A stretch of 14,777 nt of DNA. Origin: Bacillota bacterium (GTDB taxonomy: Bacteria; Bacillota; Limnochordia; Limnochordales; ZCTH02-B6). Under the pieces are notes generated by a model. It saw nothing but the letters and a program-made list of their open reading frames with translations, made no database searches and was not told the origin of the DNA. Numbering within the stretch: the stretch's first letter is position 1; each line of letters opens with the position of its first letter. The position numbers and the translations under genes are program-made. The stretch covers positions 1 through 14,777 of the forward strand of contig PKQR01000043.1 of assembly GCA_017578085.1 (NCBI GenBank). The letters run 5' to 3'. Below, in pieces: positions 7,021 through 13,636 of this stretch.

Positions 7021-7473
7021 TTACAGCTTCTCCAGCACAAAGAGCGGCTGGCCGTACTCCACGGGCTGCGCGTTTTCCACGAGGATCTCGACCACCCGCC
7101 CGCGGACTTCGGACTCGATCTCGTTCATGAGCTTCATGGCTTCGATGATGCACAGGGTCTGGCCGACCTCGACGATGTCGCCCACCTTGACGTAGGGCTC
7201 CGCGTCGGGAGCCGGCGCGCGGTAGAACGTCCCTACCATCGGCGCCGTGATCTGCACGAAGCGGTCGTCCTTGGCCGCCGGCTTGCTCTCAGCCACAGGG
7301 GCCGGCACGGCGGGCGCGGGCGCCTGCTCGACCGGCTGCACCACGGGCGCGGGCCGGGCGGCGGCGCTCAGCTTGCGCATGGACACCTTCAAGCCTTCGG
7401 TTTCCAGCTCAAATTCGTCGATGCCGCTTTTGGAGATAAGTTCGATCAGTTCCTTGATGGATTCCAGGTTCAA
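7021..7473 (-). CDS. accB: Acetyl-CoA carboxylase biotin carboxyl carrier protein
   Basis: The 150-residue protein carries the biotin that shuttles carboxylate from AccC to the carboxyltransferase AccAD. Seen: an N-terminal helical segment (1-36, MNLESIKELIELISKSGIDEF), a proline- and alanine-rich flexible linker (about 37-68), and the C-terminal biotinyl domain with ITAPMVGTFYRAPAP and the biotinylation motif EAMKLMNE, where Lys114 is the modified residue. The thumb sequence is present, as in true AccB. The start is TTG at 7473 with a strong GAGGAGG site eight bases upstream. No ATG fits. The gene follows spoIIIAH by 66 bases, as in B. subtilis, and leads directly into accC. The TTG start may hold synthesis down relative to what the strong ribosome site would allow. 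Confidence 0.96.
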   Translation of the reverse strand: MNLESIKELIELISKSGIDEFELETEGLKVSMRKLSAAARPAPVVQPVEQAPAPAVPAPVAESKPAAKDDRFVQITAPMVGTFYRAPAPDAEPYVKVGDIVEVGQTLCIIEAMKLMNEIESEVRGRVVEILVENAQPVEYGQPLFVLEKL

Positions 7474-7539
7474 AGGCCTTGCCTCCTCGGAAGCTGCCTC
7501 CTTTATGAAGTCCTCCCAGGGAAGCCCTTCCTTGTAATC
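7474..7539 (-). promoter_or_regulatory. spoIIIAH-accB intergenic leader with weak inverted repeat
   Basis: This 66-base gap separates a sporulation operon from housekeeping acc genes, so separate expression of accBC would be expected from near here. On the minus strand there are two purine-rich ribosome-site-like stretches, AAAGGAGG at 7504-7497 and GAGGAGG at 7488-7482. Only the second is well spaced for accB. An inverted repeat pairs 7549-7544 with 7524-7519, overlapping the spoIIIAH stop, with a nested smaller repeat at 7520-7531. There is no T run, so it does not look like an intrinsic terminator. I found no good sigma-A promoter in the gap; it may lie within spoIIIAH. Confidence 0.25.
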
Positions 7540-8157
7540 TTACCTTCCCCCGGATGCGGCGTCAACGATGCTCACCGCCTCCCGGCGCACCCCCGCCATG
7601 CGGCTCGCCAGCTCCCCGATGCGCGCCGCTTGGGCGCCATCCAGCACCGCGTCCACCACCACGTAGGCGCCCGACTCGGATACGACCGCCACCGCTTCGA
7701 AACCTTGAGCGCGGAGCAAGTTCTCGATCTGCGCCTCCCGCGCCTCGGCTTCCCACAAGGCCAGCAGGCGCTGCTGGGCGTCCCGGCGGCGCTCCTCGCT
7801 GGCCGCCGCATCCGCCACGATGGCCTGCAGCAGGTCCATCTGCCGGGACCGCAGCCGCTCCCGCTCCAGTCTAAACTCGGCCAACGGGTCGACCCGCACA
7901 GGGGTCACCGCCACCACGGGCGCCGCTGCCGGTTCCGCGGCGCCGTCCGGCGCTGGAGTCAGCATGACCAAGGCCGGAACCGCCTCGTCGGGATCCGGCT
8001 CCCCTTCCCGCCCGGCCCGCTCCAGCTGCAGCGCCTGCCACGCCCCGAGCGCGGCCAATAGCAGGACCAGGAACCCCATGATCCACTGAGGACGGGACAA
8101 GACGAAAAACCGGGCCCGGGCCCCCGACCGGCGGTCGAGTGTCGCATGGACTGCCAT
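7540..8157 (-). CDS. spoIIIAH: Stage III sporulation protein AH
   Basis: The 205-residue protein is the mother-cell channel component that meets forespore SpoIIQ across the intermembrane space and helps engulfment. Seen: a basic N terminus, one membrane segment (about 23-45, RPQWIMGFLVLLLAALGAWQAL), an acidic and alanine/proline-rich linker (about 50-90), and a C-terminal domain (about 100-205) with a long charged helix and the AQIENLLRAQGFEAVAVV strand-helix pattern of the YscJ/FliF-like ring-building fold. ATG at 8157 has AAGGAGGGG seven bases upstream, the clearest ribosome site of the operon. It is the last gene of the spoIIIA set, 68 bases after spoIIIAG. No truncation is seen. Family assignment rests on topology, C-terminal pattern and synteny; the linker is poorly conserved. 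Confidence 0.93.
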   Translation of the reverse strand: MAVHATLDRRSGARARFFVLSRPQWIMGFLVLLLAALGAWQALQLERAGREGEPDPDEAVPALVMLTPAPDGAAEPAAAPVVAVTPVRVDPLAEFRLERERLRSRQMDLLQAIVADAAASEERRRDAQQRLLALWEAEAREAQIENLLRAQGFEAVAVVSESGAYVVVDAVLDGAQAARIGELASRMAGVRREAVSIVDAASGGR

Positions 8158-8226
8158 CGCACAACCCCTCCTTGCTGGCCTATGTCCGCTTGTTGATCCT
8201 TACCCTCCGGCGCTCCCCCTGGTATA

Positions 8227-8871
8227 TCAGGGGGTCTGCGCCAGGACGTAAACCTTGTAGGCGGGCACGCCCAGAAGCGTGGCCACGGCCCTGCTGATCT
8301 CGAAGCGCAACCGGCTGTCGCCGGCCGCGTCGGCCACGACCACCACCCCTTGAATCTGCGGCATCCGCTCAAGCACCACCAGCGGATCCTCTTGACGGCC
8401 CTGGTCGCGCCGCACCAGCACCGGCTGGGCGGTATGCCGCTCCTCCACCACAGTGCGCACGCTCGTCCCCGCCTGCCCGGGCTCCTGGCTCACCCGGCGA
8501 TCCTGGCTGGACTGCTCGGCCAGCACTTGCTCAACGCCCGCAGCCAGGGTGATGCTGACGTGCACCCGGTTGACCCCATGGAGCTGCAGCAGCGCTTCGC
8601 GCACCAGCGCCTCCAGCTCCCGGGCATACGCGGCCGCGGCTTGGCCTGGGGCGGCGGCCGGCACCGCGGGCTCGGGGGCGGCCGGTGGGTCGCTGCGGCT
8701 GGTGGCGTCGCGCGTGTCCCGCGGGCTGATGCTCATGAGGATGACGCCCACGGCCAAGAGCAGGACGAGATAGCGGGTGAACTGGGCCTGGCCCTCGGGC
8801 AGGCGGGGCCAGCGGCCACCCGGGCCGCCTCCCCGGAACCAGCGGTTCCACGATTCCGACAGCTTACCCAC
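8227..8871 (-). CDS. spoIIIAG: Stage III sporulation protein AG
   Basis: The 214-residue protein has a cytoplasmic N terminus, one membrane segment (about 31-48, TRYLVLLLAVGVILMSIS), a disordered Ala/Pro-rich stretch (about 50-78), and a C-terminal ring-building domain starting with YARELEALVREALLQLHGVNRVHVSITLAAG and ending in RFEISRAVATLLGVPAYKVYVL. Known: SpoIIIAG of B. subtilis forms a large oligomeric ring resembling secretion-system rings, with an inserted beta region. The insert here (about 112-160, Gln/Arg/Glu-rich with EERHTAQPVLVRRDQ) occupies the corresponding place. The start is GTG at 8871 with GAGGGGG seven bases upstream; no ATG fits. It begins 12 bases after spoIIIAF. The gene is intact. 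Confidence 0.94.
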   Translation of the reverse strand: MGKLSESWNRWFRGGGPGGRWPRLPEGQAQFTRYLVLLLAVGVILMSISPRDTRDATSRSDPPAAPEPAVPAAAPGQAAAAYARELEALVREALLQLHGVNRVHVSITLAAGVEQVLAEQSSQDRRVSQEPGQAGTSVRTVVEERHTAQPVLVRRDQGRQEDPLVVLERMPQIQGVVVVADAAGDSRLRFEISRAVATLLGVPAYKVYVLAQTP

Positions 8872-8883
8872 GGCAGTGCCCCC

Positions 8884-9477
8884 TCACAACCCCGTGATCC
8901 GGATGTCGACCTGCTCCAGGGGCAACCCGAAGAACTGCGCCACGATGCGCCGGATCCGCTCCGGATCCAAAGCCCTGTCCCCCGCGGCGCCCAGCGCCCC
9001 GTCCCCTGTGCGGCCGCGGATGACGGCCTGGATGGCGGCCGGTTCCCCTCCGGAACCGAGACTTACGTCCACGTCCTCGGGCTGCACCCCCGCGGCCAGC
9101 GCCGCCACGCTGGCCACCTGCTGTGCGAAGCGGGTCGCGGACGCCTCGTGCAACCGCCGCAAGGCGGCCGCCGCCAGCGCCTGCCCCTGGGCGACCGGCC
9201 CGGCCGCCGGGTCGTCACCCGCCAGTGTCCCCTCACGTCCAGCTAGCCCAAGCCCCGCCTCCAGGCCGAAGAACTCCAATCCGAAGAGCTGCCGCTGGAG
9301 GTCGTAGTCCAGGTTGAAAAGCGCCAGGATGGGCACGAGGATGGCGGCTACCACCAGGAGCCCCATCACGAACCGGGCATAGCCCCGCACGCCCGATTCG
9401 GGTAAGAGCAGCTGGGCGACGTGGACGAAGAAAACCACGATGATGAGGCCCCGCACCAAGTCCGCCAGCCACGCCAT
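8884..9477 (-). CDS. spoIIIAF: Stage III sporulation protein AF
   Basis: The 197-residue protein has two N-terminal membrane segments (about 4-25, WLADLVRGLIIVVFFVHVAQLLL, and about 33-53, RFVMGLLVVAAILVPILALF), then an extracytoplasmic domain ending in ERIRRIVAQFFGLPLEQVDIRITGL, the ring-building motif pattern also seen in AG and AH. Known: SpoIIIAF is part of the SpoIIIA-SpoIIQ complex and its soluble domain has that fold. The start is ATG at 9477 with GGAGGGAG eight bases upstream. The same frame opens earlier (to 9555), but that stretch overlaps spoIIIAE, reads as low-complexity shadow sequence and lacks the family start. It begins 25 bases after spoIIIAE and is followed by spoIIIAG after 12 bases. 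Confidence 0.93.
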   Translation of the reverse strand: MAWLADLVRGLIIVVFFVHVAQLLLPESGVRGYARFVMGLLVVAAILVPILALFNLDYDLQRQLFGLEFFGLEAGLGLAGREGTLAGDDPAAGPVAQGQALAAAALRRLHEASATRFAQQVASVAALAAGVQPEDVDVSLGSGGEPAAIQAVIRGRTGDGALGAAGDRALDPERIRRIVAQFFGLPLEQVDIRITGL

Positions 9478-9502
9478 GCCAGCCGCTCCCTCCGGGTGCC
9501 GT

Positions 9503-10708
9503 TCACCGCACGACCGCCGCCAAGTTGCCGACGCCGACGATGACCAGGATCCCAACGAAAAACATCAGGGCGGCCGTCGCCACCGCCGCCATCAGCACCG
9601 TTAACGTGTCGGCCAGGGTGCCCAGGGCGTCCACCAAGCGCGCGTCGCTGATAGGCTGCACAAGAGCCGTGGCTAACCGGTAGATGACAACCAGCGCCAG
9701 GATCTTGGCCATGGGAAAAGCCAGCATCAAAAACAGCACCACAAGACCCAGCACGCCCAGGGCGTTCTTGACGAGGAGCGACCCGCCCACCACCACTTCC
9801 ACGGCGTCGGCCATCATGCCGCCCACGACCGGGATAAAGGTACCCGCCAAGAACTTGGCGGCCCGCAGCGCCACGCCGTCGGCCACCGGGGCGATGGCTC
9901 CCCGGATGACCATCACGCCCAAGAAGACGGTGAACCCCAGCCCGAGCACCGTGACGGCCCCGTGGCGCAACAGCCCCGAAAGGCGGGACAACGGGAACTC
10001 GGCCACCACGTGGCCTGCGACGCCCACCGCCGCGGCGAGAAAGAGCAGCGGCAGCACCACCTGGTCCACCACGTTCACCACCAGCGTCACGGCGGTGATG
10101 AGCATGGGGTGAAACAGGGCCGCACTGGACAACGCCCCGACCGCGGCCAGCATGGTGGACAAGAGCGGCAGGAGCGCCAGCATGAAGCTGCTCATGTTGC
10201 CCAGCGTTTCCCGCCCGATCCCGCTGGCGATGGCGAAGCTCTGCAGCCCCAGGAAAATGACCACCATGTAGGCGACGAGAAATCCGAATTCGGTCGCTGC
10301 CCGCGACAGCGACCCGGCCACGTTTTGCAAGAGCGCGCACAGAACCGCCGCCACCACCAGTTGCGCCAAGAGGCGGGACTGGACGATCACCTCGCCCACC
10401 AGGTACTGCAGCCAGTCCCGGGCGAGCGCCGCCGGATCCAGCCTCAATCCCCCTGCCGGGTCGAGCACCACTTCCCGGACGCTCCTCACCGGCAGCTGCC
10501 GGCGCACCTCCTGGTCGAGGCTTTCAAGCCACTCGTCCAGGGCTGCGGTGTCCAGGTGGCGCAGCTGCTCCTCCAAGGTGGCGTACACGGGATCCGGCAG
10601 TGCCCGGGCGCGGCCGCCGGCGGTCCAGAGCAGCACCGCCAACATCGCCAGCGCCAGCCAAACCAAGCCCCGCCCACCTGCAAAGCCGCGCTCGCTCACG
10701 GTCCCCAC
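9503..10708 (-). CDS. spoIIIAE: Stage III sporulation protein AE
   Basis: The 401-residue protein is the large polytopic membrane subunit of the feeding-tube channel. Seen: a probable signal peptide (about 14-37, LVWLALAMLAVLLWTAGG then ARALPDP), a soluble segment (about 38-103) and then roughly seven hydrophobic segments through to the C terminus, with the conserved FIPVVGGMMADAVEVVVGGSLLVKNALG block around 291-318. Known: SpoIIIAE of B. subtilis has a cleavable signal sequence and is essential for late forespore gene expression. Start uncertain: GTG at 10708 is used here, but its ribosome site is poor. GTG at 10699 (three codons in) has GGGGAT about nine bases upstream and may be the real start. 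The ATG at 10710 is out of frame and stops after four codons. It starts 16 bases after spoIIIAD. Confidence 0.94.
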   Translation of the reverse strand: MGTVSERGFAGGRGLVWLALAMLAVLLWTAGGRARALPDPVYATLEEQLRHLDTAALDEWLESLDQEVRRQLPVRSVREVVLDPAGGLRLDPAALARDWLQYLVGEVIVQSRLLAQLVVAAVLCALLQNVAGSLSRAATEFGFLVAYMVVIFLGLQSFAIASGIGRETLGNMSSFMLALLPLLSTMLAAVGALSSAALFHPMLITAVTLVVNVVDQVVLPLLFLAAAVGVAGHVVAEFPLSRLSGLLRHGAVTVLGLGFTVFLGVMVIRGAIAPVADGVALRAAKFLAGTFIPVVGGMMADAVEVVVGGSLLVKNALGVLGLVVLFLMLAFPMAKILALVVIYRLATALVQPISDARLVDALGTLADTLTVLMAAVATAALMFFVGILVIVGVGNLAAVVR

Positions 10709-10724
10709 ATCCCCGGTGCCACGG

Positions 10725-11114
10725 TCACGGCAAAAGCCTCAGCAAGGCGTCCAGGATCCCCATCACCACGGGCAACGCCAAGAGCAGGATGACCACCTTC
10801 CCCGTCAGCTCCACGACGCTGGCCAACGCCTCTTCCTTCGCGTCCTTGCAGATTTGCGCCCCAAATGCGGTCAAGTAGGCTACCCCCATCACCCGCAGGG
10901 CGATGTCCAGGTAGGCGGTGCTGACTTGCGCCCGCCGGCCCAGGTCCGTAAAGACGCCCACCACCCGGTCGAGGGCCGGCAACAGGAACAAGAAGACGCC
11001 GACGACAAACGCGATCATGAGCTGGACCGCCAGGGCCGGATAGCGGTCCCGCAAGACGACCAGCAAGATGGTCACCACGAGGCCGGCGCCCACGATGCGG
11101 GCCGCGTCCTCCAC
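10725..11114 (-). CDS. spoIIIAD: Stage III sporulation protein AD
   Basis: The 129-residue protein has three to four hydrophobic helices (about 7-21, 28-46, 74-86, 104-124) with the conserved central region RVMGVAYLTAFGAQICKDAKEEALASVVELTGKVVILLLALPVV. This is the family hallmark and includes the acidic and cysteine residues usual there. It works with SpoIIIAC and SpoIIIAE in the mother-cell membrane part of the channel. The detailed function is unknown in the literature I can recall. The start is GTG at 11114 with GGGAGG eight bases upstream. It begins 15 bases after spoIIIAC and has normal family length. Confidence 0.95.
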   Translation of the reverse strand: MEDAARIVGAGLVVTILLVVLRDRYPALAVQLMIAFVVGVFLFLLPALDRVVGVFTDLGRRAQVSTAYLDIALRVMGVAYLTAFGAQICKDAKEEALASVVELTGKVVILLLALPVVMGILDALLRLLP

Positions 11115-11129
11115 GGAAAGCGCCTCCCT

Positions 11130-11327
11130 TTACCACCAGCGAAACACTGTCTCCACGTCCCGGAACAGGCGGCCGATCAGCTGGATGAGCCACAAGAGCA
11201 CGATGACGACCCCTGCCAAGCTCAGCATCTGGGCCTGTTCCTGGCGGCCGGCCTGGGCGAGGAAGATGTTGAGGATCGCGATGAGAATGCCGATGCCGGC
11301 GATCTGGTAGATCATCGTGATGTCCAC
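11130..11327 (-). CDS. spoIIIAC: Stage III sporulation protein AC
   Basis: The 65-residue protein has two hydrophobic helices (about 5-24 and 33-52) and matches the very small SpoIIIAC family. Seen: the IYQIAGIGILIAILNIFLAQAGRQEQAQ pattern, close to the known IFQIAGVGIV-x-DQMGKKEYAQ pattern, then LSLAGVVIVLLWLIQLIGRLF. The start is GTG at 11327 with GAAGGGGG eight bases upstream. The frame stays open upstream to 11396 but that part overlaps spoIIIAB and does not resemble the family. It starts 14 bases after spoIIIAB and is followed by spoIIIAD after 15 bases. It is a membrane component of the SpoIIIA channel whose individual biochemical role is not known. Confidence 0.94.
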   Translation of the reverse strand: MDITMIYQIAGIGILIAILNIFLAQAGRQEQAQMLSLAGVVIVLLWLIQLIGRLFRDVETVFRWW

Positions 11328-11341
11328 CGCCCCAGCCCCCT

Positions 11342-11857
11342 TCAATAGAGCAGCAGCACCAGGCACCCGCCGGCGCACACGCCCAACCACCGCCACAGGC
11401 GCACTTGCACGTCCCGCTCGGCCTCGGCCTCCGCCTGCAGCCGGGCGAGTTGCACCAAAGCCAGCCCCAGGTGCTTTTCCTGGTCCGCCGCGTCCGACCG
11501 GCCCAAGCAGCCCCCTAGGTCCAAGAGGACGGCCTCATCGTCTGCCGTCAGGGGCCATGCGGGACTGTTCGCGAGGGCTTCCCGCCATGCTTCCGCCGCC
11601 GTCAGGCCCGGCCGTGAGTTTAACGCGTTCGCGACCGCCGCGAAAAAGCTGTCCGCCGGCGCCGGCGTTCGCCGTGCAACCTGGGCCAGCGCTTCGGGCA
11701 AGGGCGTTCCGGCGTAAACAATCTCCGTCCGCAGCATGGTTAAAGCCGACTGCAGCGCGCGCAGCACCCGGGGCCGGTCCTGGTAAGCCCGGGCGACAAC
11801 CGCGCCGATCATTCCCGCCGCCGCCAATACCAGGGCGGCGCCCAACCCCCTGGCCAC
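11342..11857 (-). CDS. spoIIIAB: Stage III sporulation protein AB
   Basis: The 171-residue protein has an N-terminal membrane helix (about 5-22), a cytoplasmic helical domain with LRALQSALTMLRTEIVYAGTPLPEALAQVA (about 32-61) and a C-terminal hydrophobic segment (about 155-171, RWLGVCAGGCLVLLLY). The cytoplasmic part resembles the type II secretion F-domain family, including the LQSAL-x-LxTEI-x-Y-x-xTPLPEAL signature of SpoIIIAB. Known: it is the presumed partner of the SpoIIIAA ATPase in the channel. The start is GTG at 11857 with AAGGGGTGG seven bases upstream. It begins 23 bases after spoIIIAA. The C terminus ends very close to the membrane segment, but that is common in the family. Confidence 0.94.
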   Translation of the reverse strand: MARGLGAALVLAAAGMIGAVVARAYQDRPRVLRALQSALTMLRTEIVYAGTPLPEALAQVARRTPAPADSFFAAVANALNSRPGLTAAEAWREALANSPAWPLTADDEAVLLDLGGCLGRSDAADQEKHLGLALVQLARLQAEAEAERDVQVRLWRWLGVCAGGCLVLLLY

Positions 11858-11880
11858 GGCCGGACCACCCCTTGTCCACC

Positions 11881-13011
11881 TCAGGACATACTTACGATCG
11901 CAGCCGCCGGCGTATGCCCGCGACGCGGGCTTGTCAGGTCGAGGATGGCTTCAACCGTGCCCGGGCCGCGGCGGCGACTGAGGACAACGGCCCGCTCGAA
12001 AGCGCCGCTGCTCACAAGGGATCGCAGCGCCGGCCGCGCAGCCACCTCCGCCCAGTCGGCGCCGTGGGCTGAGGCGATGACGCTCACCCCAGCGTACAGC
12101 GCCTCCAGGAGCGCGGCCCCGTCGGCCTCGCTGCCCACCTCATCGGTGACAAGGACGCGAGGCGACATGGCTCTCAGCATTTGCACGATCCCAAGATGCT
12201 TTGGGCAACGATCGCAGACGTCGGTGCGGGGACCCACGTCATGCTGCGGCACACCCTCACGGCAGGCGGCGATCTCCGACCGTTCATCGACGATGGCCAC
12301 GTTTGCCCCGGGCAGCCCCAGTGCCGGCACGCCCCAGCTGATCTGCCGCGCCAGATCCCGGAGGATGGTTGTCTTCCCGCAGCCGGGCGGGGAGACGATC
12401 AGGGTGTGGCGGATGCGCCCGCCGGGCGCGATCAGGTGCGGGAGCACCGCATCGGCCGCCCCCGGCACGGCCCGGGCGATGCGGATGTTGAAGCTGCCCA
12501 CGTGGCGCAGGGTGCGCGGACGGCCGTGTTCCAAAGCCGTCTCGCCGCAGAAGCCGATCCGGTGGCCGCCCGGCAGCGTCACATAACCGTGGCGGAACTC
12601 TTCCTCCAGCGCATAGACCGAGGAGCGGCTGACGGAAGCCAAAAGACGCGCCCCATCGTCGGGGGTGACGGAGACGCCGTCTCCAGCGTCCCGCACCAGC
12701 CCCCCGGGACCGAGAAACCACTGCTCATCCCCGCTCAGCACAACCGCAGCCGGTTGACCCACCCGCAAGCGCAACTCGGTCATCATGGCCTTCGTCGCGG
12801 CGGGCAGCCGGGCCACAAGGTCCCCGAGGCGGGGCGGCAAGTAGGGGACGATTTCCCTGTCGATGCGCTCGGCGTGGTCGGCCTGTCCAGCAGGTCGATG
12901 GCCCATCGCCCGGCCGCCGGCTCGAGCGCGGCGGATGGTCCCCGTCTGGTCAGCGGTCCCGGGCACGGGTTTGCCCTGGGCACGGTGGTTGGGCTGGCTA
13001 GAGGCATTCAC
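11881..13011 (-). CDS. spoIIIAA: Stage III sporulation protein AA, secretion-type ATPase
   Basis: The 376-residue protein is the ATPase of the SpoIIIA channel, related to type II and IV secretion ATPases, acting at the cytoplasmic face of the mother-cell membrane. Seen: N-terminal domain with SRSSVYALEEEFRHGYVTLPGGHRIG (128-153) and GSFNIRIARAV (172-182), Walker A SPPGCGKTT (207-215), an Asp-Glu-Arg box VDERSEIAAC (241-250), a cysteine pair in DVCDRCPK (264-271) and Walker B RVLVTDEVG (285-293). The start is GTG at 13011 with AAGGGGGA about ten bases upstream. This gives an extra 40-50 residue basic, low-complexity N terminus compared with the roughly 307-residue B. subtilis protein. An in-frame ATG at 12906 would restore normal length but lacks a clear ribosome site. 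It is the first gene of the operon, behind a terminator and a candidate sigma-E promoter. Confidence 0.95.
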   Translation of the reverse strand: MNASSQPNHRAQGKPVPGTADQTGTIRRARAGGRAMGHRPAGQADHAERIDREIVPYLPPRLGDLVARLPAATKAMMTELRLRVGQPAAVVLSGDEQWFLGPGGLVRDAGDGVSVTPDDGARLLASVSRSSVYALEEEFRHGYVTLPGGHRIGFCGETALEHGRPRTLRHVGSFNIRIARAVPGAADAVLPHLIAPGGRIRHTLIVSPPGCGKTTILRDLARQISWGVPALGLPGANVAIVDERSEIAACREGVPQHDVGPRTDVCDRCPKHLGIVQMLRAMSPRVLVTDEVGSEADGAALLEALYAGVSVIASAHGADWAEVAARPALRSLVSSGAFERAVVLSRRRGPGTVEAILDLTSPRRGHTPAAAIVSMS

Positions 13012-13035
13012 GGCCGCACGTCCCCCTTCGTGGAC

Positions 13036-13064
13036 AAATTATGAGGGTCCCGGACAGGCCATGA
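13036..13064 (-). promoter_or_regulatory. Candidate sigma-E promoter of the spoIIIA operon
   Basis: The minus strand has TCATGGC at 13064-13058, a 14-base spacer and CATAATTT at 13043-13036. The spacing and the CATA core of the -10 fit the mother-cell sigma-E pattern as I know it (roughly KMATATT, 14-15 bases, CATACA-T), although the second halves of both boxes deviate. It lies between the upstream terminator and spoIIIAA. Predicted initiation near 13029 would leave a very short leader that just includes the ribosome site. The spoIIIA operon is sigma-E dependent in B. subtilis. Confidence 0.4.
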
Positions 13065-13083
13065 CGGCGGGACAGGCCATGAC
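13052..13083. repeat. 14-bp direct repeat upstream of spoIIIAA
   Basis: GGACAGGCCATGAC occurs exactly at 13052-13065 and 13070-13083 on the plus strand, an 18-bp period between the terminator and the spoIIIA start. The proximal copy overlaps the -35 box of the candidate sigma-E promoter. Within each copy GGACAGGC fits the eight core positions of the SpoIIID consensus as I recall it (WWRRACARNY), without the two flanking A/T bases. It may be an operator pair or a small tandem duplication. Confidence 0.7.
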
Positions 13084-13085
13084 AG

Positions 13086-13111
13086 AAAAAGCGCCCGCCA
13101 GAGGCGGGCGC
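13086..13111 (-). terminator. Intrinsic terminator after the CD1247-like gene
   Basis: On the minus strand a perfect nine-base-pair stem, GCGCCCGCC at 13111-13103 and its complement at 13099-13091, closes a three-base loop and is followed at once by TTTTT (13090-13086). It separates the efp/CD1247-like unit from the spoIIIA operon. It is the only convincing intrinsic terminator in the window. Confidence 0.92.
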
Positions 13112-13174
13112 GCCCATCCGTCGCGACAGCAGCGAGTGGTGGGTTGCAGGGGGGAAGCTTTGCGCGCGGGACGG

Positions 13175-13636
13175 CTACGACGAAGAGCCGGCGCCAGCGT
13201 CGGCCTTGTCCTCGCCGGAGGAGCCGGTCTTGTAAATGGTCGCCCCGCACTCGGGACAGGCTACTTCGACGTCGTCGTCATAGAGAAAGTCCTCTTCGAA
13301 GTAGACCGTCTCCTTGCACTTGGGGCACTCCATCTCGACGAAGTTGGTCTCCTCGTCGTCGTCCTCATCATCGTCGTCTTCGTCATCATCGTCGTCGCGA
13401 TCGTGGTCGTGGCCGTAGATCTCCTCTTCCAACTCGCCCAGGTCGGCGTCGATGGCCTCCAGGTACTCTTCCACTTCCTCCTGGCCGGCCTCGAGCTCAT
13501 CGAGCAGGTTGGCCATGTCATCGAAGATCTCCAACATCTTCTCCAGGATGGCCCGCGCCTGGGCGTCCCGCCCCAAGAAGTCCGAGCCCTCGATCAAGCC
13601 CCGCAAGTACGCAATTTTTTCCTTGACCGTCGTCAC
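13175..13636 (-). CDS. CD1247-like acidic zinc-ribbon protein
   Basis: The 153-residue protein is of unproven function, in the slot between efp and spoIIIAA that carries CD1247 N-terminal-domain proteins in many Clostridia. Seen: an N-terminal helical, coiled-coil-like region (1-74, MTTVKEKIAYLRGLIEGSDF then heptad-like leucines), a run of almost only Asp and Glu (about 79-97), preceded by GHDHD, then a zinc ribbon with CPKC at 104-107 and CPEC at 127-130, and a low-complexity tail. The DNA under the acidic run is an imperfect GAC/GAT/GAG triplet array (about 13345-13400), prone to length change. The start is GTG at 13636 with AAGGAG nine bases upstream. It is followed by a strong terminator 63 bases after its stop. 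It could bind RNA polymerase, DNA or RNA, but nothing in the sequence decides this. Confidence 0.85.
   Translation of the reverse strand: MTTVKEKIAYLRGLIEGSDFLGRDAQARAILEKMLEIFDDMANLLDELEAGQEEVEEYLEAIDADLGELEEEIYGHDHDRDDDDDEDDDDEDDDEETNFVEMECPKCKETVYFEEDFLYDDDVEVACPECGATIYKTGSSGEDKADAGAGSSS

Noticed and set aside
7519..7549. Inverted repeat at the spoIIIAH-accB junction as an intrinsic terminator
   Set aside because: The stem is six base pairs with a 19-base loop and there is no T run; part of it lies in the spoIIIAH coding region.
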